The translations under genes and the position numbers were made by a program. Shown here in pieces: positions 1 through 4,905 of a stretch of 6,022 nucleotides of DNA; within the stretch, counting starts at the first letter, position 1, and each line of letters starts with the position of its first letter. The notes under the pieces were generated by a model. The model did no database searches and was not told the origin of the DNA. It was given only the letters and a program-made list of their open reading frames with translations. Origin of the DNA: an uncultured bacterium (GTDB lineage Bacteria > Auribacterota > Tritonobacteria > UBA1439); the NCBI GenBank assembly GCA_937858775.1, contig CALLYX010000429.1:1-6022 (forward strand), read 5' to 3'.

Positions 1-83
1 CGCTGGACCTTCTCGAGGACCTTGAACATCGGCTGGCCCTCGATCCTGTGCGCGGCCTCGGAGAGACGCGGCGTGCTGCCCAT
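1..83 (-). CDS. Class I/II PLP-dependent aminotransferase, N-terminal fragment (cut by window edge)
   Basis: Only the first 27 codons are present, reading leftward from an ATG at 83-81 and running off the window at position 1. The segment contains LSEAAHRIEGQPMFKVLEKV. This resembles the N-terminus of fold-type I aminotransferases of the aspartate-aminotransferase superfamily, where a similar 'RIEGQPMFK' stretch is followed by an 'FEIGDPDF'-like strand that would lie outside the window. A GGGAGGG Shine-Dalgarno-like sequence (about 95-101) sits 12 nt before the start, which is slightly long. The gene follows the hydrolase stop by 33 bp and is probably the fourth gene of the sugar-nucleotide operon. 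An aminotransferase fits a route from a 4-keto-6-deoxy sugar to an amino sugar. However, most sugar aminotransferases belong to the DegT family, so an amino-acid substrate is equally possible. The PLP lysine cannot be checked. Confidence 0.7.
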   Translation of the reverse strand, partial: MGSTPRLSEAAHRIEGQPMFKVLEKVQ

Positions 84-116
84 CTGTCGTTCAGCCCTCC
101 CGGGGACGTGGAGACC

Positions 117-860
117 TCAGAGTTCGATCACCATATCATCATACGCCGCCACTGTCTCTTTGAATACCCCCGAGGCGGCCCTCCGCGCCTCCTCCCGCAG
201 GAGGCGGTCGCTGTATATCCGCGCGTCGAAATGGGTCAGGGCGAGCCTCCGGGCCCCCGCCTCCAGCGCTATCCTCGCCGCCTCCTCCGGATTCAGGTGC
301 GGCCAGGCGCTGTTGCGCTGGGAAGGGGCGTATGAGCATTCCGCTATGCAGAGGTCGGCCCCCCGCGCCAGTTCGACCGCCGCGGCGCAGTAGCCGGTGT
401 CGGCGCAGTAGGCGATCGTCCTCCCACCCGATGAGATCCGATAGCCGAAGCAGACGGCGGAGTGCACGAGCCCCCTGCACTCGACTGAAAAAGGGAGGCG
501 GTGCGCCCCCTCCCGCAGATCGCGCACGACCGCCGGGTAGCGCAGGCCGTCGAGGGGGACGGTGTACGGGGGGGCGACGATGGTGCGGATGGCGTCCGCG
601 GTGCCGGGGGGGCCGTAGATGGAGAGCCCCCCTTGGAAGTCGAATTTGTTGAGGATGTGCAGGCCGGAGATATGGTCGATATGCACGTGGCTCAGCAGGA
701 TGACCACGGGGCTGGTGGGGGCGATATGCCGGTCGGCCTTGTGGATGCCGTCCCCGGCGTCCAGGATGACCGGCCCCCCGGGCGCGTCGATCAGCGTGCA
801 GACGGTCGCCCCGGTGGCGGTGCCGTACCAGCCGTTTGTGCCGAGAAATATGGCCTTCAT
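117..860 (-). CDS. Metallo-beta-lactamase-fold hydrolase (RNase Z-like metal site)
   Basis: This 247-aa protein starts at the ATG at 860-858 and ends with TGA at 119-117. The full di-metal ligand set of the family is visible: H58-V-H60-I-D62-H63 in LSHVHIDH, H133 (RGLVHSAV), D154 (YCADTG) and H210 (LALTHFDARI). The HLNPEEAARIA stretch from H188 resembles the equivalent region of RNase Z/ElaC-like and phosphodiesterase-like members. No signal peptide or membrane segment is seen, so it is probably cytoplasmic. Its start overlaps the stop of the dehydratase by 4 bp (ATGA), which implies translational coupling and a linked function. The length is below that of typical tRNA-processing RNase Z (about 300 aa), and the RNase Z exosite arm is not evident. 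I therefore read it as a hydrolase recruited to the sugar operon, with unknown substrate (possibly a phosphodiester or cyclic sugar intermediate). The fold is certain; the reaction is not. Confidence 0.9.
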   Translation of the reverse strand: MKAIFLGTNGWYGTATGATVCTLIDAPGGPVILDAGDGIHKADRHIAPTSPVVILLSHVHIDHISGLHILNKFDFQGGLSIYGPPGTADAIRTIVAPPYTVPLDGLRYPAVVRDLREGAHRLPFSVECRGLVHSAVCFGYRISSGGRTIAYCADTGYCAAAVELARGADLCIAECSYAPSQRNSAWPHLNPEEAARIALEAGARRLALTHFDARIYSDRLLREEARRAASGVFKETVAAYDDMVIEL

Positions 861-1831
861 ATGCTCGCGGGATGGTCCCGGTACCAGCGGACGGTGAGGG
901 CCAGCCCCTTCGCCAGGGTGTGCCTGGGCCTCCAGCCGAGCACCCTTCTCGCCTTGCGGGAGGAGAGGTATTGGCGCCTGATCTCGCACCGCGCCGTGTT
1001 CAGGATTCTGAACGCGGGCGGCGCCCCGGCGGCGCGGTATACGGCGCGCGCCAGCTCCAGGACGGTGAGGGGCTTTCCCGCGCTGAGGTTGAACGCCTCC
1101 CCGGCCAGCCGCCCCCCCTGTATCCGGCTCGCGAGGAGCATGTAGCCGTCCACGATGTCGGAGACGTAGATATAGTCGCGCGTGAACCTCCCGTCGCTGC
1201 GTATCGGGAGGGGGGCGCCGGCGAGGGCGCATCGGATCGCCTCGGGGACGATCCTTTCGAGGTGGAAATCGCCGGGCCCGTAGATGTTGCCGCAGCGGGT
1301 CACGCAGACGGGGAGCCCGTAGGTGAGAAAGTAGGAGCGGCAGATGAGGTCCGCGCAGCTCTTCGACACGTCGTACGGGTAATCGCCGCGGAGGGGGAAA
1401 CACTCGCGGTAGGGGAGGTTCCTGTGGCAGCCGTAGGCCTTGTCGCTCGATGCGGCCACGATCGCCGTGATGAAGGCCTTCCCCCTCGCGGCCTCGAGGA
1501 GGTTCCATGTCCCCTGGATGTTCGCCGCGAAGGCCCTCGCCGGGTTCGCGGCGCACTCACCCACGATCGCCTCGGCGGCGAGGTGGAAGATGACGGCGGG
1601 GCGGTGCCTGTCGATCGCGCCGCGCACGACGGCGGCGCGGGAGATGTCGCCCCTGATCCGTGTCATCCTCCCCCGCAGGCCGCCCAGCACCGACAGGGGC
1701 CGCGGGGCGGCCCGGTCGATGCCGACGACCCTGGCCCCGCGCTCGATCAGCCGCACGCTCAGCCAGGACCCGAGAAAGCCCTCGTGGCCGGTGACGAGGA
1801 CTTTTTTGCCGCGCCAGAAGGTGGCGTCCAT
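857..1831 (-). CDS. rfbG: NAD-dependent sugar-nucleotide dehydratase, probable CDP-glucose 4,6-dehydratase
   Basis: This 324-aa extended short-chain dehydrogenase/reductase would convert CDP-glucose to CDP-4-keto-6-deoxyglucose. The N-terminal FWRGKKVLVTGHEGFLGSWL carries the NAD-binding GxxGxxG (G15, G18, G21), and FWxGKxVLVTGHxGFxGSWL is typical of the rfbG family. FHLAAEAIV (82-90) is the usual strand after the second crossover. The active site shows S129-D130-K131 and Y153-x3-K157. The Asp-Lys pair, rather than the Asp-Glu of dTDP-glucose dehydratase, is characteristic of CDP-glucose 4,6-dehydratases. The C-terminal half (RCGNIYGPGD, then FTRDYIYVSDIVDGY) forms the sugar-nucleotide pocket. 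The protein is shorter than usual rfbG (about 355-360 aa), and RDYIYVSD is closer to general epimerases than the family's RPWQHVLD. A GGGAG ribosome binding site lies 10 nt before the ATG, inside the end of the cytidylyltransferase gene, and the intergenic gap is only 7 bp. The class is certain; CDP-glucose specificity is inferred from the D-K pair and the neighbour. Confidence 0.85.
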   Translation of the reverse strand: MDATFWRGKKVLVTGHEGFLGSWLSVRLIERGARVVGIDRAAPRPLSVLGGLRGRMTRIRGDISRAAVVRGAIDRHRPAVIFHLAAEAIVGECAANPARAFAANIQGTWNLLEAARGKAFITAIVAASSDKAYGCHRNLPYRECFPLRGDYPYDVSKSCADLICRSYFLTYGLPVCVTRCGNIYGPGDFHLERIVPEAIRCALAGAPLPIRSDGRFTRDYIYVSDIVDGYMLLASRIQGGRLAGEAFNLSAGKPLTVLELARAVYRAAGAPPAFRILNTARCEIRRQYLSSRKARRVLGWRPRHTLAKGLALTVRWYRDHPASI

Positions 1832-1838
1832 GCCATGG

Positions 1839-2615
1839 TCACTCCCAGATCTTCCACGGGGGTTTCTTGGTGTTCCAGAGCGCGTCCAGCTCCGCCTTCT
1901 CCCTGGGGGTGTCCATGCATTTCCAGAAGCCGGTGTGCCGGTAGGCGAGGAGCTGGCCGTCCCCCGCGAGCCGCTCGAGCGGCTCGCGCTCCCAGACCGT
2001 TTCGTCGCCCCGGGTTATGTAGGAGAAGACGGAGGGATCGAGGACGAAGAAGCCGGCGTTGATCCACGACGCGTCCCCGCGCGGCTTTTCCATGAAGGAT
2101 CGAACCCGGCCGTTCCGCTGTATGTCCAGCACGCCGAACCTGCCGGCCGACTGGCAGACGGTGACGACGGCCCGCCTCTTTCCGCGCCGGAAGAAGTCGG
2201 CCAGGCCGCGGAGATCGATGTCGCCGATGCCGTCGCCGTACGTCATCATGAACGGCTCGCTGCCGATATAACGCCGGATCCTCCTCAGGCGGCCGCCTGT
2301 CATGGTCTCGGGGCCGGTGTCCACGAGCGTGACCTTCCACGGCGCGGAGGTGGTGGAGTGGATCTGCGTCGTGCGGTTCATGATATCGATCGTGACGTCG
2401 CTCATGTGGAGGAAGTAGTGGGAAAAATATTCCTTGATGAGGTAGCCGCGGTAGCCGAGGCAGAGGATGAACTCGCGGAAGCCGTGGGTGGAGTAGAGCA
2501 TCATGATGTGCCACAGGATCGGCCTCCCCCCGATCTCCACCATCGGCTTGGGGACGGACGCGGTGTCGGCCTCCATCCGCGTCCCCCTGCCGCCGCAGAG
2601 GATCACCACCTTCAT
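1839..2615 (-). CDS. rfbF: Glucose-1-phosphate cytidylyltransferase
   Basis: This 258-aa enzyme matches the family length (about 257 aa) and makes CDP-glucose from CTP and glucose-1-phosphate, the first committed step toward CDP-linked deoxysugars. Visible motifs are: the nucleotide-binding loop ILCGGRGTR (5-13); PKPMVEIGGRPILWHIM (22-38) with the phosphate-binding lysine K23; KEYFSHYFLHMSDVT (61-75), a near-signature of this family; PWKVTLVDTG with MTGGRL (92-110); the metal-binding strand YGDGIGDID (126-134); EKP at 176-178; WINAGFFVLDP (184-194); and GFWKCMDT (229-236). All expected parts are present, so it looks intact and active. It acts in the cytoplasm. The ATG at 2615-2613 has a GGAG ribosome binding site 8 nt upstream (2624-2627). 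It is the first gene of the leftward operon, with the dehydratase only 7 bp downstream. The reference name ddhA/ascA is also used for this enzyme. Confidence 0.96.
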   Translation of the reverse strand: MKVVILCGGRGTRMEADTASVPKPMVEIGGRPILWHIMMLYSTHGFREFILCLGYRGYLIKEYFSHYFLHMSDVTIDIMNRTTQIHSTTSAPWKVTLVDTGPETMTGGRLRRIRRYIGSEPFMMTYGDGIGDIDLRGLADFFRRGKRRAVVTVCQSAGRFGVLDIQRNGRVRSFMEKPRGDASWINAGFFVLDPSVFSYITRGDETVWEREPLERLAGDGQLLAYRHTGFWKCMDTPREKAELDALWNTKKPPWKIWE

Positions 2616-2648
2616 GCGTTCTTCTCCATCGCGCCACGCCGGAACAGA

Positions 2649-2678
2649 AGGATATCACATGCCGCGCCCCCCTGCCAA
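2649..2678 (-). promoter_or_regulatory. Candidate sigma70-type promoter for the sugar-nucleotide operon
   Basis: On the minus strand TTGGCA (2678-2673) is followed after 18 bp by TATCCT (2654-2649). Transcription would begin near 2642, giving a leader of about 27 nt before the cytidylyltransferase ATG, with its GGAG site in between. The -35 is good and the -10 moderate. It is placed correctly for a divergent operon in a gene-free region, but no other evidence supports it. Confidence 0.4.
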
Positions 2679-2701
2679 GATCGACTGGGGGCCGGCGGGC
2701 C

Positions 2702-2721
2702 GAATCCCGATCCTCGGATTC
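2702..2721. repeat. Small inverted repeat in the divergent intergenic region
   Basis: GAATCC (2702-2707) and GGATTC (2716-2721) form 6-bp arms around an 8-base centre. The repeat lies upstream of the candidate operon promoter and about 65 bp from the plus-strand -35. A short distance away, CCCGCGCGGG (2733-2742) is a perfect 10-bp palindrome. Either could be a regulator site, but such short GC-rich palindromes are expected by chance at this composition. There is no T-run, so this is not an intrinsic terminator. Confidence 0.25.
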
Positions 2722-2782
2722 ACGGCCGCCATCCCGCGCGGGCCCGACAAGCCCGTGGCGGGTGATGGGCGCGGAAAACTTC

Positions 2783-2805
2783 GCGGTTGCAACCGCCGAG
2801 GCGGT
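2783..2805 (+). promoter_or_regulatory. Candidate operator: three alternating GCGGT/ACCGC half-sites over the -35
   Basis: GCGGT (2783-2787), ACCGC (2792-2796) and GCGGT (2801-2805) alternate in orientation, each separated by 4 bases. They form two overlapping palindromes: a perfect 14-bp one (GCGGTTGCAACCGC, 2783-2796) and ACCGCC-GA-GGCGGT (2792-2805). The array covers the -35 hexamer and most of the spacer of the plus-strand promoter, the place where a repressor would block RNA polymerase. No regulator gene is in the window, so the binding protein is unknown. Confidence 0.4.
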
Positions 2806-2815
2806 GCTCTAGAAT
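2787..2815 (+). promoter_or_regulatory. Candidate sigma70-type promoter for the metallopeptidase gene
   Basis: TTGCAA (2787-2792) and TAGAAT (2810-2815) are separated by exactly 17 bp, close to the TTGACA/TATAAT consensus with optimal spacing. Transcription would start around 2822 and leave a leader of about 144 nt before the ATG at 2966. It is the best promoter match in the gap and is oriented toward the peptidase gene. Confidence 0.55.
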
Positions 2816-2835
2816 CGACGGCGAGCGGAAGGACG

Positions 2836-2888
2836 GCCGCCCCTACGGGGCGGGCGCCGCGACCGGAGTGATAGAGCCCGCCGCCCCT
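2836..2888 (+). promoter_or_regulatory. Leader segment with alternative GC-rich hairpins
   Basis: CCGCCCC (2837-2843) and GGGGCGG (2847-2853) form a 7-bp stem with a 3-nt loop. The right arm also belongs to GGCGGGC (2849-2855), which is complementary to GCCCGCC (2876-2882), so two mutually exclusive stems are possible. The 9-base sequence GCCGCCCCT occurs directly at 2836-2844 and 2880-2888, giving two competing partners for the same central strand. It lies in the predicted 5' leader of the peptidase mRNA. No T-run follows, so this is not an ordinary attenuator. Chance pairing is a real possibility at this GC content. Confidence 0.3.
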
Positions 2889-2965
2889 GTCGATCGTATG
2901 CGGCCCGCTCGATCCCGCCATGCGATGGCGCGCCCGGCGCGGGGGGATGAGAACGGAGGCGGCGC

Positions 2966-4486
2966 ATGATCCGCCCCGGTCCGTGTTCCATCAGCCGCAG
3001 GCCGTTTGCCGCCCCTTGCGGCGGGCGCTCCTCGGCGCCGCCGGACGGGGCGCCCCGCGTCTCATGGCGCCGCCGTGCCGCCCGGCGGAAGGCGCCCGGC
3101 CCGGCCGCCGCCCTCCCCGCCGCCTTCGAGGCGCGGCGATTCCTCCACGTCCGCGCTAAACGCCTGGGTGTGGATCCCTCGGCGCTTCTCTTCTCGCGGC
3201 TCTGGAGAAGCCGGAGCGGCGCGCACGTCAGGTTCCAGCAGGTCCTGGGCGCCGTCCCCGTCATCGGCGCGATGCTGGATGTCCATCTCGATCCGTCGGG
3301 GTCTGTCTCCGTGGTGACGGGGGCGTTCCACCGGGGGCTGCGGGCGTCCCTAGTGGGCGCGCGGGGGGCGCGCATCGGCAAGCGCGAGGCGGCTGCGGCC
3401 GCGCGGAGGGACCTGGGGCGCGGGGCGCGGCTGCGCGCGCAGGAGAAGTGCGGCGAGCTTCTCCTCGTGGAGCGCGGGCGCCCGCGCTCGGTCTACAAGG
3501 TCGTCCTTCCCGCGTCGCGGCCGCTCGGGAACTGGGTGTATCTGATCGATTCGCGGACGGGGGGGATCGTCCGGTCCTACAACACGATGCGGTTCGCGCG
3601 GGGGAGGGTCTACCCCAGGAGTCCCGTCGAGGACCCCTCGCCGCGCGTCGTCGATCTCGATCGGCTCCGCGAGCCGTTCGCGCTTCGCGGGGAGCACGTC
3701 GCCGTGATAAACGACGACCGGCCCGAGGCGCTGGAGATGGACGGGGAGTTCCTCTACGCGCCGCGCGATACGCATTTCGACGAGGTCATGGCCTACTACC
3801 ACCTCGACCGGGCCGCCGAGTTCTTCAAGCGGCTCGATCCGTCGCTCGGCGCCGCCTTTTCGGGGCGGGGTGCGATCTCGGCGCACGTGCATGCCGGCGA
3901 GCGCATGGAGAACGCCTGGTACGACCCGGCCACGCTCGGGATATATTTCGGGGACGGCGGCGGCCCAGACGGCTTGAACGATCTCGCCAAGGAGGCCGCG
4001 GTTATCTGCCACGAATACGCGCACGCCGTCCTCGACCGCGTCAACCCGTTCCTGAAGGGCCCCGAGGCGGACGCCCTGCACGAGGGATACGCCGATTACT
4101 TCGGCTGCTCCATCACCGGCGATCCGCTGATCGGGGAGTGGGTGGTCGCCGGGCGGGGGGAGCGGTGCCTGCGGGACCTGTGCAACTCTCTCCGCTACCC
4201 GCGGGATCTCACGGGGGAGGCGCACCGCGACGGCGCCATGTGGGCGGGGGCGTGCTGGGACCTGCGCCGGGCGCTCGGCGCGGAGACGGCGGATCTCCTC
4301 GTTTACGAAAGCGGGCATTTTCTCCCCGAGTTCGCGCGGTTCGACGACGCGGCGCTGGGGATCGCGCAGGCCGATGCGTCCGTCTTCGGGGGGCGCAACG
4401 CGCGCCTCATCGCGGAGGCGCTCGGGGAAAGGGGGTTCGGCGCCGCCGGGAGGAGGAGGCCATGCTTCTCGCAACGGTTCTCGTGA
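2966..4486 (+). CDS. Thermolysin/fungalysin-like zinc metallopeptidase with FTP-like propeptide
   Basis: This 506-aa protein starts at the ATG at 2966, which has GGAGG (2955-2959) 6 nt upstream; an in-frame TGA at 2948 excludes earlier starts. Residues about 60-120 (HVRFQQVLGAVPVIGAML, then a VVTG turn) resemble the FTP propeptide domain. Residues about 135-205 resemble PepSY, ending YLIDSRTGGIVRSYN. The catalytic part has H349-E-Y-A-H353 as the zinc/catalytic motif and E373 in HEGYADYFG as third ligand, 20 residues on, with D377 at +4; this is the same spacing as thermolysin H146-E166-D170. EAHRDGAMWAGACWDLR (418-434) resembles the fungalysin/M36 strand supplying the second active-site histidine, here H420. 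FTP and PepSY normally inhibit and chaperone secreted peptidases. However, the Arg/Pro-rich N-terminus has no clear signal peptide; only an S-R-R-x-F Tat-like motif (residues 10-14) is seen, without a hydrophobic stretch. Peptidase class is sure; exact family (M4 or M36 relative) and location are not. Confidence 0.88.
   Translation: MIRPGPCSISRRPFAAPCGGRSSAPPDGAPRVSWRRRAARRKAPGPAAALPAAFEARRFLHVRAKRLGVDPSALLFSRLWRSRSGAHVRFQQVLGAVPVIGAMLDVHLDPSGSVSVVTGAFHRGLRASLVGARGARIGKREAAAAARRDLGRGARLRAQEKCGELLLVERGRPRSVYKVVLPASRPLGNWVYLIDSRTGGIVRSYNTMRFARGRVYPRSPVEDPSPRVVDLDRLREPFALRGEHVAVINDDRPEALEMDGEFLYAPRDTHFDEVMAYYHLDRAAEFFKRLDPSLGAAFSGRGAISAHVHAGERMENAWYDPATLGIYFGDGGGPDGLNDLAKEAAVICHEYAHAVLDRVNPFLKGPEADALHEGYADYFGCSITGDPLIGEWVVAGRGERCLRDLCNSLRYPRDLTGEAHRDGAMWAGACWDLRRALGAETADLLVYESGHFLPEFARFDDAALGIAQADASVFGGRNARLIAEALGERGFGAAGRRRPCFSQRFS
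4452..4456 (+). promoter_or_regulatory. Ribosome binding site for the overlapping gene at 4462
   Basis: A GGAGGAGG run (4452-4459), inside the last codons of the peptidase gene, places a perfect GGAGG 5 nt before the ATG at 4462. It is the main support for that start and for translational linkage of the two genes. Confidence 0.6.
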
Positions 4487-4836
4487 CATTCGCCATCGCC
4501 GCAGCGCAGCCCACCGCCGGCGAGCGCGACCTCGCGACCCAGTTCCCGGCCGAGGTGGTGGATTGCGTCGTGGCGGCCCGGCTAGACCTCTCCCGGGCGG
4601 AGGAGACGCTCAAGGGGCTTTTCCAGCGCCTCCCCGCGCCCCCGCCCCGCCCCCTCCACCTCCTCCCCACCCCCCGCCACGGCCGCGCGCGCCTCGTCTT
4701 CGGCCTCGGGACGCATGATCACCATCAGCTCGTAGCTGTTCAGGGTTCACCTCCTTCGGACTTGGCGGCCCCGGCCTCTCTGCCGGAGCAGGGGTGGTAT
4801 GTCGCGGCGCACCATGCGATACGCCGGCTCGGCTGA
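4462..4836 (+). CDS. Putative exported protein of unknown function, likely disrupted after about residue 58
   Basis: The ATG at 4462 lies 25 bp inside the end of the peptidase gene, in another frame, with a strong GGAGG site. The first 20 residues (MLLATVLVTFAIAAAQPTAG) look like a short signal peptide with a hydrophobic core and Ala-rich cleavage region. Residues 21 to about 58 (ERDLATQFPAEVVDCVVAAR..., up to LKGLFQRLP) look like real coding sequence but match no family I recognise. From about residue 59 the frame enters a C-rich tract and becomes Pro/His-rich, then runs antisense through the rpsF start and its leader until TGA at 4834-4836. That C-terminal half is therefore probably not genuine. 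I read this as the 5' part of a gene coupled to the peptidase, its true 3' part missing because of rearrangement or a false assembly join. It could be an inhibitor, substrate or accessory of the peptidase, but nothing shows this. Confidence 0.45.
   Translation: MLLATVLVTFAIAAAQPTAGERDLATQFPAEVVDCVVAARLDLSRAEETLKGLFQRLPAPPPRPLHLLPTPRHGRARLVFGLGTHDHHQLVAVQGSPPSDLAAPASLPEQGWYVAAHHAIRRLG
4582..4743 (-). pseudogene. rpsF: 5' fragment of ribosomal protein S6 gene, truncated at a G-rich tract
   Basis: Reading leftward from 4743 the frame gives NSYELMVIMRPEAEDEARAAV, closely resembling the first strand and turn of bacterial S6 (R-x-YE-x-M-x-I-x-xP...), which binds 16S rRNA beside S18 in the small subunit. 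Resemblance stops at about 4678. The frame then reads through Gly/Glu-rich low-complexity codons to TAG at 4584-4582, giving 53 residues against 95-135 for normal S6. A GGAGG site (4750-4754) lies 6 nt before a CTG codon at 4743-4741. An in-frame TGA just upstream rules out an earlier start, so the start is CTG or the base is a miscall of ATG/TTG. The GGAGG spacing supports real translation initiation. Since S6 is almost universal, a truncated copy suggests an assembly join or a displaced duplicate. Only about 66 bp (4678-4743) is true homology. Confidence 0.6.
4629..4678 (-). repeat. G-rich low-complexity tract, quadruplex-forming pattern
   Basis: On the plus strand this is a nearly pure pyrimidine, C-dominated stretch. 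On the minus strand it has G-runs of 6, 4, 5, 4, 5 and 4 (at 4675-4670, 4668-4665, 4654-4650, 4648-4645, 4643-4639 and 4635-4632). The last four runs are separated by loops of 1, 1 and 3 nt, a textbook G-quadruplex pattern. Both flanking coding signals (the plus-strand gene from 4462 and rpsF from 4743) die at its edges. Confidence 0.7.
4771..4786 (-). other. Small hairpin upstream of rpsF
   Basis: CCGGC (4771-4775) and GCCGG (4782-4786) form a 5-bp stem with a 6-nt loop, about 28 bases upstream of the rpsF start codon. Leaders of rpsF operons are often autoregulated by an S6:S18-binding RNA structure, but I cannot match that motif here with confidence. Confidence 0.25.
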
Positions 4837-4851
4837 CTGTGGCAGCCGAGC
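4827..4851 (-). other. Strong 9-bp stem-loop in the gap upstream of rpsF
   Basis: GCTCGGCTG (4827-4835) and CAGCCGAGC (4843-4851) are perfectly complementary around a 7-nt loop. No T-run follows on either strand, so a simple intrinsic terminator is unlikely. It sits between the DUF4349-like stop (4906) and the rpsF start (4743), downstream of a possible -10 box, and may be part of an mRNA leader or a weak terminator of the upstream gene. Confidence 0.45.
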
Positions 4852-4886
4852 GCACGCTTCGGCCCCAGGCCGGAAGCGGAGAACGA

Positions 4887-4892
4887 AGTATA
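4887..4892 (-). promoter_or_regulatory. Possible -10 box for rpsF
   Basis: TATACT on the minus strand (4892-4887) lies just after the DUF4349-like stop codon and about 145 bp before the rpsF start. No convincing -35 is present at 16-18 bp, and the preceding TG is one base out of place for an extended -10. It is a weak candidate in a 162-bp gap (4744-4905) that otherwise holds only the two hairpins. Confidence 0.25.
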
Positions 4893-4905
4893 CACTCTGA
4901 AAGCG

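Noticed and set aside
117..1556. A single 479-residue minus-strand frame covering the hydrolase
   Set aside because: Its first ~230 residues are Arg/Pro/Gly-rich and antiparallel or out of frame to the well-supported dehydratase. Only the part from the ATG at 860 has a family and a coupled start.
836..2765. Long plus-strand open frames (about 400-440 residues) opposite the sugar operon
   Set aside because: Stop codons are rare at over 70% GC, so shadow frames are expected. The translations are low-complexity and lie opposite strong family matches.
2655..2921. 88-residue minus-strand frame in the divergent region
   Set aside because: Gly/Arg/Pro-rich, no ribosome binding site, covers both candidate promoters; not credible as a gene.
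3350..4489. Long minus-strand frame opposite the metallopeptidase
   Set aside because: Compositional shadow with no motifs; the plus strand has full catalytic motifs and a ribosome binding site.
4827..4851. Intrinsic terminator at the 9-bp stem-loop
   Set aside because: No T-run follows the stem on either strand, so I list it only as a hairpin.
4744..4905. S6:S18-type autoregulatory leader of rpsF
   Set aside because: Plausible by position, but I could not match the conserved CCG-containing bulge confidently. A covariance-model search would be decisive.
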